Assembly (NCBI RefSeq): GCF_003970865.1
Contig: NZ_RXLZ01000010.1
Coordinates: 29,971 to 93,970, forward strand
Direction: 5' to 3'
Length of the DNA stretch: 64,000 nt
Origin: Stenotrophomonas maltophilia
GTDB lineage: Bacteria; Pseudomonadota; Gammaproteobacteria; Xanthomonadales; Xanthomonadaceae
A program made the translations under genes and the position numbers. The notes under the pieces are model-generated. The model had not been told where the DNA came from. It ran no database searches and saw only the letters and a list, made by a program, of their open reading frames with translations. Shown here in pieces: positions 7,539 to 15,503 of this stretch. Each line of letters begins with the position of its first letter. Position 1 is the stretch's first letter.

Positions 7539-8663
7539 ATGGAGCGTACTGAAGACGCTGGACTGCCACAGCCGCAGGAGGGAGGCCGCCCAGGAGCCGC
7601 ACGGCGTCCTGCATCGCCGTTGGATGATCCTTCCTTGGCCCCGCTTCTGGCAAAATCCCCAACACTTCAGGCGGGCCTCGCCCAGGCGAGACGCGAAGGT
7701 ATCGTTGTTCAATGGGGCACAGCCGGTGAAGGCACCTACCTTGTTCCCGGCGTGAAGATCGTCATAGACGAGAATGCAATCGGGCAAGGCACCAGAATCG
7801 CACGTTCTCTTTCTCACGAAGTTGGGCACCATCTCTTCACCGAACCCTCAAACCGGGCTTCTAAACAAGCCTATGTGGACAGCGAGTTGCGAGGAGAAGC
7901 CGCCGCAACTCTCAGCAATGTCCAGGTCCAGCGTGAGATCGTTGCGGGTGGCGGCCCAGATATTGGCGTTTCCGGCACGGGTAGCCGGCCACAACAATAT
8001 GGAACCATTGCGGCAGAACTCCAGGCAGGACGAATCAACCGTAGCCAAGCACTGGGTCAGATCGCTGAGGTGTTTAAGACGGAGGCTCCGTCCGTTGGTC
8101 CTCATGCGACATACGAGCTTTACTATGGCGACTTCTACGACCGGGAAATAGCACCCACGCAACGGCGGCGTAGGCCAGATCCAGAATTTGACACCGAGCG
8201 CACGGCGCTTGCGGCCAGCGTCAGCTCGGCCACCGACGACTCACTCTCGCTGCAACGAGCTACTTTCTCAGTAGCTGAACTCGGCGATGCTGACCGTTCT
8301 CTCTATAGGCAGATAAGAGCGGGTGTGGAACGCCTGGACGCCGAGAGCGGGAAGCAGTGGGATGAGTCGAGCCAGCGCATGTCCGCGAGTTTGTTGGTGC
8401 TCGCGAAGGAGCAAGGGCTTTCAAGAGTTGACCACGTTGTATTGAACAACCCGACAGAGTCCCTTGCACGTGGCGAGAAGGTATTCATCGTCGAGGGAGC
8501 GATGGATGATCCTGCCCAACGCCGTGGAACCATGAATACGATGGACGCGCTTCGCGCGCCTGAAGCAGAGTCCCTTCTTCGCGCTGAAGCGTTGGCCGCA
8601 AATCTTGAACAGCAGCCGGCGCAGCAGGTTCATGCGCAGGACGGGCCATCGTTCTCAAGGTAA
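7539..8663 (+). CDS. X-T4SS effector with zinc metallopeptidase domain
   Basis: A 374-residue protein with two parts. The N-terminal domain has a zinc-binding HEVGHH at 93-98 and a downstream Glu (GEAAA, about 120) that could be the third ligand. Residues about 245-345 match the XVIPCD, the C-terminal signal recognised by VirD4 in Xanthomonadales: GDADRSLYRQIRAGVERLDA, then GLSRVDHVVLNNP, then VFIVEGAMDDPAQRRGT, ending in a Gln-rich tail. It would be injected into neighbouring bacteria to cleave a periplasmic substrate; the substrate is unknown. The start at 7539 follows AAGGAG with 7-base spacing. The secretion machinery is not in this window. Confidence 0.8.
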   Translation: MERTEDAGLPQPQEGGRPGAARRPASPLDDPSLAPLLAKSPTLQAGLAQARREGIVVQWGTAGEGTYLVPGVKIVIDENAIGQGTRIARSLSHEVGHHLFTEPSNRASKQAYVDSELRGEAAATLSNVQVQREIVAGGGPDIGVSGTGSRPQQYGTIAAELQAGRINRSQALGQIAEVFKTEAPSVGPHATYELYYGDFYDREIAPTQRRRRPDPEFDTERTALAASVSSATDDSLSLQRATFSVAELGDADRSLYRQIRAGVERLDAESGKQWDESSQRMSASLLVLAKEQGLSRVDHVVLNNPTESLARGEKVFIVEGAMDDPAQRRGTMNTMDALRAPEAESLLRAEALAANLEQQPAQQVHAQDGPSFSR

Positions 8664-8747
8664 GGCTGTCGAGAAAACAGCTCTGCCGCCCTTCGAACCA
8701 CCGGGCAGGTACCTGGAGCAGCGCAAAGAGGCGCTGAATCATGGGGA

Positions 8748-8823
8748 TGGTGCCGCTTATCCGAATCGAACGGATGACCTACTGTTTACAAGACAGTTGC
8801 TCTACCAACTGAGCTAAAGCGGC
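8748..8823 (-). tRNA. tRNA-Thr (anticodon TGT)
   Basis: A full cloverleaf on the minus strand. The acceptor GCCGCTT pairs with AAGCGGC, followed by discriminator A and an encoded CCA. The D-loop is TAGCTCAGTTGGTAGAGC, and the anticodon arm ACTGT-CTTGTAA-ACAGT gives anticodon TGT. The T-arm contains GTTCGATTC. No integrated element abuts it. Confidence 0.97.
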
Positions 8824-8863
8824 ATGGGTGGTGCACCGGCGGCAGCGCCGCGGTCCGAGGATT

Positions 8864-9712
8864 CTAGCGCAACCGCGTGCATTCCAGCGACCGGCTCTGT
8901 GCCGCCCCGCTGCGCTGCTGGGCCTGGGCCGGCTGCGTGCCCGCCGCCAGCTGGCCTTCCAGCCACCACTGGCCGGCGTCGCCGCTGGCGACCAGGCGCG
9001 GCTGGAAGCCGGCGGCCTGCACCGCCGCCATGCGCCGCTCGGCGCCTTCGCGGTTGCGGTACTGGCCCAGTGCCACGGCGTTGATGTCCTCGCCCTGGCT
9101 GATGATGTAGTAGTCGCTCAGACCGGCGGCGACGATGCGCTTCACTGTGGCCTGAGCCTCGTCGCGGTTCGCGGCGGCCGGCAGCATCACCCGGAAACGG
9201 GTGCTGCCGCTGGCGGCGGGCTGTTCGCGCAGGCGCACCTGGCTGAGCACAGCACCTGCCTTGCCCTGCGCGCCGGTCGCGGCCGCGCGGTCGGCGAACG
9301 GACCCAGCGCGACACAGCGCGGCGGCTCGGCAGCCACGGGCGGGGTTGCGGGTTTTTCCGGCGCCGGGGCTGGTGCAGGCGGTGTTACCGGCTTGGCAGC
9401 GGTAGCAACCGGCGTAGCCTCAGCCGCCTGTGGCTTGGCAATCTCCGGCTGGGCCGGGGCGGCGGGCGCCGGCGTCGCAGCCACAGCCGTCTTCTCCACC
9501 GACTCGCGCTCCATCAGCGGTGCGGTCGGGGCGGCGGCGGTGGCCTCGGCTGCGGCATTGGCATCCACGCCACCGGGCACCCAGCGCAGCTCGGCCACGC
9601 CGGCCGGTTGCGGCGGCGGCGCAGGCTTCTGCGGTGCATCGCGCAGCAGCCACCAGCAGGCGACGCCAAGATTGAGGATGGCCAGTACGACGATCAGGGC
9701 ACGGGTCAGCAT
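8864..9712 (-). CDS. SPOR-domain membrane protein
   Basis: A 282-residue protein with one N-terminal membrane anchor (ALIVVLAILNLGVACWWLL), a long Pro/Ala-rich linker (about residues 30-130), and a C-terminal SPOR-type domain (about 130-250: CVALGPFADRAAATGAQGK, then INAVALGQYRNREGAERRMA, VQAAGFQPRLV). SPOR domains bind denuded septal peptidoglycan. The gene is first-neighbour downstream of birA-coaX on the same strand, 9 bases after coaX, so it is probably the last gene of that operon. Confidence 0.85.
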   Translation of the reverse strand: MLTRALIVVLAILNLGVACWWLLRDAPQKPAPPPQPAGVAELRWVPGGVDANAAAEATAAAPTAPLMERESVEKTAVAATPAPAAPAQPEIAKPQAAEATPVATAAKPVTPPAPAPAPEKPATPPVAAEPPRCVALGPFADRAAATGAQGKAGAVLSQVRLREQPAASGSTRFRVMLPAAANRDEAQATVKRIVAAGLSDYYIISQGEDINAVALGQYRNREGAERRMAAVQAAGFQPRLVASGDAGQWWLEGQLAAGTQPAQAQQRSGAAQSRSLECTRLR

Positions 9713-9721
9713 GCGCGGATA

Positions 9722-10453
9722 CTAGCCTGCGGGCTGGTGCACCGCCCAGCGGGCGAGGCCATCCAGCACCAGCGATGGGTGGTAATCGGCGCCGGGCAGC
9801 AACGGCATCAGCGCCGGTGCGCCGCCACCATGCACCAGCAGCGAGGGCGCAACGCCCAGCAGCGTGTGCGCCTGCTGTGCGCTGCGTTCGATCAGCGCCA
9901 CGGCCGCACCATCGCAGCCGGAGGCCAGTGCATCGGCGGTGTCGTTGGCGAATTCGCTGTAGTCACCGCCGGTAGCCGGCAGCTGCACCGCGCGGGCATG
10001 CAGTGCTTCGCGCATGGTGGTGGGCGATGCGGAAATGCGGCCACCGTGGTGCCGGCCGTCGGCGTCGAGCAGATCAATCGTCAGTGCGGTGCCCACGCCG
10101 ACCACCAGCACCGGGCGCTGCGCCTTGGCCGCTGCCAGCAGGGCCAGGAAGCGGTCGACGCCAAACTTTTCCGGCTTGGCATAGGCAATGCGCACACCGG
10201 CGCATTCGGCGCTGGTACGCACCACGTGCACGTGCTCGAAGCGACGCTGCAACTGGTCCAGCATGGCGCTGGTCAGCGATGGTGCGGCCACGCTGGCCAC
10301 GAACGCGGTGGTGCCGCTGGGCAGGCTGTGTGGCGGCTGCCCGGCCATGCCTTCGGCGCCATGCGCCCAGGCCTGCACGTCACCGGCACGGTCACCCTGC
10401 AACGGCGCGAACTTGAAGCGCGAGTTGCCGAGGTCGAACAACCAGTCGCTCAT
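9722..10453 (-). CDS. coaX: Type III pantothenate kinase
   Basis: First step of coenzyme A synthesis, phosphorylating pantothenate. The 243-residue length fits CoaX. Motifs: the phosphate loop DLGNSRFKF near the N-terminus, GVDRFLALLAA, and the ASKHA-type VVGVGTALTIDLLDADG followed by GGRISAS. The start ATG overlaps the birA stop (ATGA), so the two are translationally coupled, the usual birA-coaX arrangement. Confidence 0.93.
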   Translation of the reverse strand: MSDWLFDLGNSRFKFAPLQGDRAGDVQAWAHGAEGMAGQPPHSLPSGTTAFVASVAAPSLTSAMLDQLQRRFEHVHVVRTSAECAGVRIAYAKPEKFGVDRFLALLAAAKAQRPVLVVGVGTALTIDLLDADGRHHGGRISASPTTMREALHARAVQLPATGGDYSEFANDTADALASGCDGAAVALIERSAQQAHTLLGVAPSLLVHGGGAPALMPLLPGADYHPSLVLDGLARWAVHQPAG

Positions 10454-11430
10454 GCCGCCCTCACGCTGACTTCGCCGGCGTGCAGCAGGCGCTCGCGGCC
10501 ATCGATGCGCACGCGCAAGGCGCCGTCATCGGCCAGGCCGAGCGCGGTGCCATGCTGCCACTGCCCTTCCAGTTCCACGCGTACTTCGCGGCCGGCCAGC
10601 ATGTCGAACGCGGCGTAGCGCGGCAGGAACGGCGCCAGGCCTTCGCGATCGAACTCTTCCAGCGCCGGCAGCAGGCGCGTCAGCACGGCCGCAACCACCA
10701 CGTTGCGGTCCACCGGCTTGCCGGCCAGCGTGTCCAGGTCCACCCACGGCTGGGTGATCTGTTCGGCGAACGACGGTGGCATGTGCGTGTTGATGCCGAT
10801 GCCAATCACCGCGCGCGCCGGGCCGGCGTATTCGCCACCGCCCTCGGCGAGCAGGCCGACCAGCTTGCGCTTGCCATCGACAATCAGGTCATTCGGCCAC
10901 TTCAGCTGCGCCTGGGTGTAGCCCAGGTCGTGCAGCGCTTCGGCCACGGCGATGCCGGCCACCAGGCTCAGCCCGGCCAGTCGGCCGAGGCCACCGGAGA
11001 ACAGGCGCAGCACCGACAGGTAGATATGCGCGGCCAGCGGCGAGGCCCAGGCACGGCCGCGACGGCCACGGCCGCCGGTCTGGCGTTCGGCCAGCAGGAC
11101 GCTCACCCCGCGCTGGGGCGCGCTGCAACGCAGCAATTCGGCGTTGGTCGAGTCCACTGTCCAGGCCACCTGCAGGTCGTGCAGCAGGGCCTGGACGTCG
11201 GCGGGCAGGCCGGCGCGGATCGCGGCCGGGTCCAGCAGGTCGACCGGGCGAACCAGGCCATAGCCCTCGCCAGCGCGGCCCTCGATGTCCACACCGGCGG
11301 CCCTAAGTCCTTGAATACGCTTCCAAATGGCCGCCCGGGTCTGACCCAGCTCACGGGCCAGGGCGTCGCCGGACAGGCGACCGGCAGCGAGTTTGGCCAG
11401 CAATTGGCGATCGTCCACGGCAGCTTCCAC
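10450..11430 (-). CDS. birA: Biotin-protein ligase / biotin operon repressor
   Basis: Attaches biotin to the BCCP subunit of acetyl-CoA carboxylase. The 326 residues contain an N-terminal winged helix (LAAGRLSGDALARELGQTRA) as in repressor-type BirA, the ligase loop GGRGRRGRAW, and KWPNDLIVDGKRKLVGLL, followed by the SH3-like C-terminal domain. The start is a GTG at 11430 with only a poor ribosome-binding site; a second in-frame GTG four codons on is also possible. Because of the winged helix it may also act as a repressor. Confidence 0.92.
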   Translation of the reverse strand: MEAAVDDRQLLAKLAAGRLSGDALARELGQTRAAIWKRIQGLRAAGVDIEGRAGEGYGLVRPVDLLDPAAIRAGLPADVQALLHDLQVAWTVDSTNAELLRCSAPQRGVSVLLAERQTGGRGRRGRAWASPLAAHIYLSVLRLFSGGLGRLAGLSLVAGIAVAEALHDLGYTQAQLKWPNDLIVDGKRKLVGLLAEGGGEYAGPARAVIGIGINTHMPPSFAEQITQPWVDLDTLAGKPVDRNVVVAAVLTRLLPALEEFDREGLAPFLPRYAAFDMLAGREVRVELEGQWQHGTALGLADDGALRVRIDGRERLLHAGEVSVRAA

Positions 11431-11552
11431 GAAGTCAGAAAGGAATTATGCGGGAAAGCCGCCAGCGACGCCCGCCACCGGTGGGCCGCAGGGGCTTCCA
11501 TCGGGGCGCCGGGTTCGGGCTAGAATCGGGAACTCACCTTCCCTTAACGTGG

Positions 11553-11840
11553 ATGTCGTCAATGCGCCGTTATGCCCATTGCCTGATCCTGCTGACGATG
11601 CCCTTCGCGGCGTCTGCGACGGCAGCGCTGGACGACAGCCGTGGGGCATGCGTGTCCTCCAATGGCGATGCCGCCTCGCAGCGCGCACCCACCGCCAGCG
11701 CATCGGCTGCCAGCACCAAGGCCGCACCGGTACGCCCGGCGGCCAGCACCACCACCGGCGGCGGTGGCAGCGATGACGACATGCTGCCGCGCATCCGCGC
11801 GCCGAAGTGGCACAGCTACCTGCCGGGAATGTTCCGCTGA
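11553..11840 (+). CDS. Small exported protein, unknown function
   Basis: A 95-residue protein beginning MSSMRRYAHCLILLTMPFAA, a signal peptide with likely cleavage after ASATA. The remainder is Ala/Ser/Thr-rich low complexity (APTASASAASTKAAPVRPA), a glycine run GGGG, then a conserved-looking tail PRIRAPKWHSYLPGMFR. A second start at 11562 is equally possible. Its 3' end overlaps the proposed start of mtfA by 34 bases, suggesting one transcript. Confidence 0.6.
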   Translation: MSSMRRYAHCLILLTMPFAASATAALDDSRGACVSSNGDAASQRAPTASASAASTKAAPVRPAASTTTGGGGSDDDMLPRIRAPKWHSYLPGMFR

Positions 11841-12598
11841 TCAAGTCGTTGCTGCAGTGGCTGCGGCCTGCGCCGCGGCCGATCGACGACGCACTTTGGG
11901 AAGACGCCTGCCAACGCGCGGCGTGGCTGCACGGCCTGGATGACGGGCGTCGGGCGCGCCTGCGCCGGCTGGCCACGCGCTTCCTGCATGAGAAGACCAT
12001 CACCCCGATCGGCGAGCTGCAGCTGCAGGCCGGCGATGGCGTGCTGCTGGCCGCGCTGTGCTGCCTGCCGCTGCTGGAGTTCGGCGAGGTGGGACTGGAA
12101 GGCTGGTCGCAGCTGATCGTCTACCCCGACGCGTTCCGCGTGCACCGCAGCCATATGGATGCGGCCGGGGTACTGCATGAGTGGGATGACGAACTGATTG
12201 GCGAATCGTGGGACAGCGGTCCGTTGATCCTGTCCTGGGCCGATGTGCAGGCCGACCTGGCGGCGCCGCACGAGGGCTACTGCGTGGCGGTGCACGAGAT
12301 GGTGCACAAGCTGGATGCGCTGGATGGCGCGATGGACGGCACGCCGCCGCTGCCGCGCGAATGGCAGCGCGAGTGGGCGGCCACGTTCCAGCAGGCTTAC
12401 GATGCCTTCTGCGTGCAGGTGGATGCCGGTGTGGAAACGCTGATCGATCCGTATGCGGCCGAGGCACCGGAAGAGTTCTTCGCGGTAGCCAGCGAATATC
12501 ACTTCTCGGCCCCGGATCTGCTGCAGCAGGCATTGCCGGAGGTGGCCGCGCAGCTGCGGCGGTTCTATGGCGAGCCGCCGACGATCGAAACACGGTAG
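11807..12598 (+). CDS. mtfA: MtfA family zinc peptidase
   Basis: Homologue of E. coli MtfA, the Mlc titration factor, a cytosolic zinc aminopeptidase. The metal motif is HEMVHKLD, followed by the family segment LDGAMDGTPPLP and a distal Glu in AEAPEEFFAVASEYHF. The length of 263 residues matches the family. The start is uncertain: ATG 11807 gives MAQLPAGNVPLIKSLLQWLR, overlapping the preceding gene; a later TTG near 11850 would remove the overlap. The stop TAG is itself part of a GTAG repeat head at 12595-12598. Confidence 0.88.
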   Translation: MAQLPAGNVPLIKSLLQWLRPAPRPIDDALWEDACQRAAWLHGLDDGRRARLRRLATRFLHEKTITPIGELQLQAGDGVLLAALCCLPLLEFGEVGLEGWSQLIVYPDAFRVHRSHMDAAGVLHEWDDELIGESWDSGPLILSWADVQADLAAPHEGYCVAVHEMVHKLDALDGAMDGTPPLPREWQREWAATFQQAYDAFCVQVDAGVETLIDPYAAEAPEEFFAVASEYHFSAPDLLQQALPEVAAQLRRFYGEPPTIETR

Positions 12599-12670
12599 TG
12601 CCGGCCGCTGGCCGGCACCCTGGCAATGCCACCGGAGATCATGAGGTTGCCGGCCAGCGGCCGGCACTAC
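12595..12670. repeat. Inverted pair of SMAG-type (GTAG) palindromic repeats
   Basis: Two copies of GTAGTGCCGGCCGCTGGCC face each other: one on the plus strand at 12595-12619, one on the minus strand at 12646-12670. Each is itself a hairpin headed by GTAG, the hallmark of the REP-like SMAG family described in Stenotrophomonas maltophilia. The first GTAG supplies the mtfA stop codon. The pair sits between convergent mtfA and phoQ. Confidence 0.85.
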
Positions 12671-12709
12671 CGCAACACTCCGCCTTGCCGGCGGACGGGA
12701 ACGCGCGGC

Positions 12710-14137
12710 TTACGGCCCCGGCGGCAGGCGCACTTCGAAACGGGCGCCGCCCAGTTCCTCGGAGCGGCCCACAGCCAGTTCACCGCGGTAATCCTTGATA
12801 AGGTCCTGCACGATCGACAGGCCGATACCGTGGCCCTGCACGCGCTCGTCGCCACGCACACCACGCTGCAGCACCTTGCCGATGTCGTCCGGGGCGATGC
12901 CGGGGCCATCGTCGTCCACCGCCAGCAGCAGGCCCGCGCGACGCGCGTTCGGTGCCGGCAGCGGCTGCGCGGTCAGCAGCACGCGGCGGTTGGCCCACTT
13001 GAAGGCATTTTCCAGCAGGTTGCCGAGCAGTTCCTGCAGGTCGCCCGGTTCGCCATGGAAACGCGCCGCCGGGTCGATATCGAACTCGCACAGCACGCCC
13101 TTGGACGCGTAGACCTTTTCCAGGCCACGCACGATTTCCTCGGCGTTGGATTCAATCGGCAGCGGCGCGGAGAACAGCTTGTGGCCCGACGACGCAGCAC
13201 GTGCCAGCTGGTAGGAGACCAGGTTGTTCATGCGCTGCAACTGCACGTCCAGCTCCTCGCGCAGCGCGCCATCGCCCGCGCCGCTGTCCATCTGGGTGCG
13301 CAGCACCGCAATGGGCGTCTTCAGGCTGTGTGCCAGGTCGGCCAGGGTATTGCGCTGACGCTCGAGGTTCTCGCGCTCGCTTTCAATGAAGGCGTTGATG
13401 CTGTCGGTCAGCGGTTCCAGCTCGCGCGGGTGGCGCTCGCTCATGCGCGCGGTCTCGCCGCGCTGCACCTTGGTCAACTCGGTGATCACGCGACGCAGGG
13501 GCCGCAGGCTCCATTGCAGGATGACGGTCTGCAGCAGCAGCAGGATCAGGCCGATGCCACCCAGGTAGAACCAGACCCGGCTGCGGAACACCCGCAGCTG
13601 TGCACCCAGCGCGCGCGAGTCTTCCATCACGTAGATGCTGTACGGGAATTCGGTGGCGGGATCAGCGTCGGCATCCCACACCAGGCCCAGGCCATAGCGG
13701 TACACCGAGCCCTGGCTGCCGTCGATCTGGATCATCGGCAGCGGGCCTTCGAACACTTCCTGACGCGGCGCCAGCAGGCCGCCGCCGACGGTGGGCAGCA
13801 TCGGGCCTTCGGCGGACATCGAATTGCCCTTGCCGTGCGGCATCACCACCTGCAGGTACAGGCCGCTGCCCGGCACGTCGAAGCGCGAATCCGGCGGCTG
13901 CTCGCGGATGTACAGCGAGCGGTCGCGGGTGAAGTCGATGCCGGCCGCATAGGCGGTGGCGTAGTTCTTCAGGCGCTCGCGCAGGTTGGCCTTCGCCGTA
14001 TCGGCGAAGGCGGCGTCGAGCGCGTAGCCGGCCAGGGCCAGGAACGCGACCAGACCCACGGACGCGGCGAACATCTGGCGCGCCTGCAGGGAGCGCGGCC
14101 GCCAGCGTCGGAAGAACCACAGACGGCCGGACATCAT
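12710..14137 (-). CDS. phoQ: Sensor histidine kinase PhoQ
   Basis: A 475-residue inner-membrane kinase. A first transmembrane segment (MFAASVGLVAFLALAGYAL, 22-40) and a second (FYLGGIGLILLLLQTVIL, about 190-207) flank a periplasmic sensor domain. A HAMP-like linker follows, then the H-box with phospho-acceptor His270 (LADLAHSLKTP), an N-box (GNLLENAFKWA), and G-boxes (VDDDGPGI, GHGIGLSI). It pairs with phoP, 22 bases upstream on the same strand. Sensing of divalent cations or antimicrobial peptides is family knowledge. Confidence 0.93.
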   Translation of the reverse strand: MMSGRLWFFRRWRPRSLQARQMFAASVGLVAFLALAGYALDAAFADTAKANLRERLKNYATAYAAGIDFTRDRSLYIREQPPDSRFDVPGSGLYLQVVMPHGKGNSMSAEGPMLPTVGGGLLAPRQEVFEGPLPMIQIDGSQGSVYRYGLGLVWDADADPATEFPYSIYVMEDSRALGAQLRVFRSRVWFYLGGIGLILLLLQTVILQWSLRPLRRVITELTKVQRGETARMSERHPRELEPLTDSINAFIESERENLERQRNTLADLAHSLKTPIAVLRTQMDSGAGDGALREELDVQLQRMNNLVSYQLARAASSGHKLFSAPLPIESNAEEIVRGLEKVYASKGVLCEFDIDPAARFHGEPGDLQELLGNLLENAFKWANRRVLLTAQPLPAPNARRAGLLLAVDDDGPGIAPDDIGKVLQRGVRGDERVQGHGIGLSIVQDLIKDYRGELAVGRSEELGGARFEVRLPPGP

Positions 14138-14159
14138 GGTATCGCCAGGCTGAGCCGGC

Positions 14160-14843
14160 TCAGCCCTCGTTGCGCGGAATCGCGAAACGGTAGCCGCGGC
14201 CGCGCACGGTCTCGATCGGCTTCAGTTCGCCATCCGGGTCCAGCTTCTTGCGCAGGCGGCCGATGAAGACCTCCAGCACGTTCGAGTCGCGGTCGAAGTC
14301 CTGCTGGTAGATGTGCTCGGTGAGGTCGGCCTTGGAGACCAGTTCACCGGCGTGCATCATCAGGTACTCCAGCACCTTGTACTCGTAGCTGGTCAGGTCG
14401 ACATTGCTGCCGGCCACGCTGACGGTCTGGGCAGCCAGGTCCAGGGCAACCGGACCGCATTCCAGCGTCGGCTTGCTCCAGCCAGCGGCGCGGCGCAGCA
14501 GCGCGTTGACGCGGGCCAGCAGCTCTTCGACGTGGAACGGCTTGACCAGGTAGTCGTCGGCGCCCTGCTTCAGGCCTTCGACCTTGTCCTGCCAGCTCGA
14601 ACGCGCGGTCAGGATCAGCACCGGGAATTTCTTGCCTTCGTCACGCAGGGCCTTGATCAGCTCCATGCCCGACATCTTGGGCAGGCCGAGGTCGATGATG
14701 CCGACATCGAACGGAACTTCGCGCCCCATGTAGAGGCCTTCCTCGCCGTCCTGCGCAGCATCGACGGCAAAGCCTTCGCGCTTGAGCCGGGCTGCCAGGG
14801 TCTCACGCAGCGGGGCTTCGTCTTCGACCAGAAGGATACGCAT
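14160..14843 (-). CDS. phoP: Response regulator PhoP
   Basis: OmpR-family transcription factor, 227 residues. The receiver domain has the acidic pocket EDE at 7-9, phospho-acceptor Asp51 (GIIDLGLPKMSG) and Lys in the conserved VKPFH. The C-terminal winged helix ends in DRDSNVLEVFIGRLRKKLDP and VRGRGYRFAIP. GGGAGAG precedes the ATG. It is encoded between a PepSY-like gene and phoQ, probably in one operon. Confidence 0.94.
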   Translation of the reverse strand: MRILLVEDEAPLRETLAARLKREGFAVDAAQDGEEGLYMGREVPFDVGIIDLGLPKMSGMELIKALRDEGKKFPVLILTARSSWQDKVEGLKQGADDYLVKPFHVEELLARVNALLRRAAGWSKPTLECGPVALDLAAQTVSVAGSNVDLTSYEYKVLEYLMMHAGELVSKADLTEHIYQQDFDRDSNVLEVFIGRLRKKLDPDGELKPIETVRGRGYRFAIPRNEG

Positions 14844-14916
14844 GAACTCTCCCTAGTGTCCTGGGTGTGGCCCGGAGGCCTGTGGGGTACGGGTTGATAG
14901 CGACAACTATCCCTGT

Positions 14917-15291
14917 TCAGGGGTTATCGCCGCGTAGTGATGACATATCCGACCGCGGCGTGCGCGGCTGTGAACGCGACGGGGCAGGGTCGTCCATGTA
15001 GCGGACCCGGCCCCGATCGTCCATGTACTTCACCCGGTTGATATCACGACCATCGAACGGCACGCGCTCGGCGCCGAGGATGTGGCCGCCGGTGGTGCGC
15101 TGCACGCGGCGCACGGCATCGGACAGCGACCGCTCGTCGCCACGGTTGCCGCGCTCGCCCCGCTCCATCATCTCCGCCCGCGCCTGCTCGCCACGCGGCG
15201 GCTGTTGCGCCAGCGCCGAAGACAGCGGCACAGCCGACAGGACCACGCAGGTGGCCAGGGCAATGCGGCGATGGAAGGGAGCGGAAGACAT
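14917..15291 (-). CDS. PepSY-like periplasmic protein upstream of phoPQ
   Basis: A 124-residue protein with a signal peptide (RRIALATCVVLSAVPLSSAL, cut near ALA-QQ). The central stretch, SLSDAVRRVQRTTGGHILGA, then VPFDGRDINRVKYMDDRGRV, has the look of a PepSY-type domain. The C-terminus is basic and disordered. The Met at 15291 was chosen because it begins the signal peptide; an upstream Met 12 codons earlier is possible. Placement 73 bases before phoP suggests a role in, or control by, that system. Confidence 0.7.
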   Translation of the reverse strand: MSSAPFHRRIALATCVVLSAVPLSSALAQQPPRGEQARAEMMERGERGNRGDERSLSDAVRRVQRTTGGHILGAERVPFDGRDINRVKYMDDRGRVRYMDDPAPSRSQPRTPRSDMSSLRGDNP

Positions 15292-15503
15292 CGATGCGAT
15301 CCTAGCCGAGCACGGCGATTCGTTCAAAAGTCGTAAATCCGGCGCCGGGTTCGAAACCCAGCGTTTTACAAATCTTTTGCAAATTCTTGGTTTACAGCGG
15401 TGAATCCGGTCTGAACTTTTCCGGCCCTGCGCCCGCGTCGTTCAGCTAAGTGAACATTCGGGACGAATCGCCGCCCCTTGTCAAGTCAGGAATGTGACAA
15501 CGG

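Noticed and set aside
8828..10618. 596-residue open frame on the plus strand
   Set aside because: It is antisense to the SPOR-domain gene, coaX and the end of birA, has His/Gly/Gln-rich composition typical of antisense high-GC frames, and matches no family.
12626..14266. 546-residue open frame on the plus strand
   Set aside because: Antisense to phoQ; every PhoQ motif is intact on the other strand.
15345..15365. GGGTTCGAAACCC resembling a tRNA T-arm
   Set aside because: No acceptor or anticodon arm around it; just a short palindrome in the region upstream of the PepSY-phoPQ genes.
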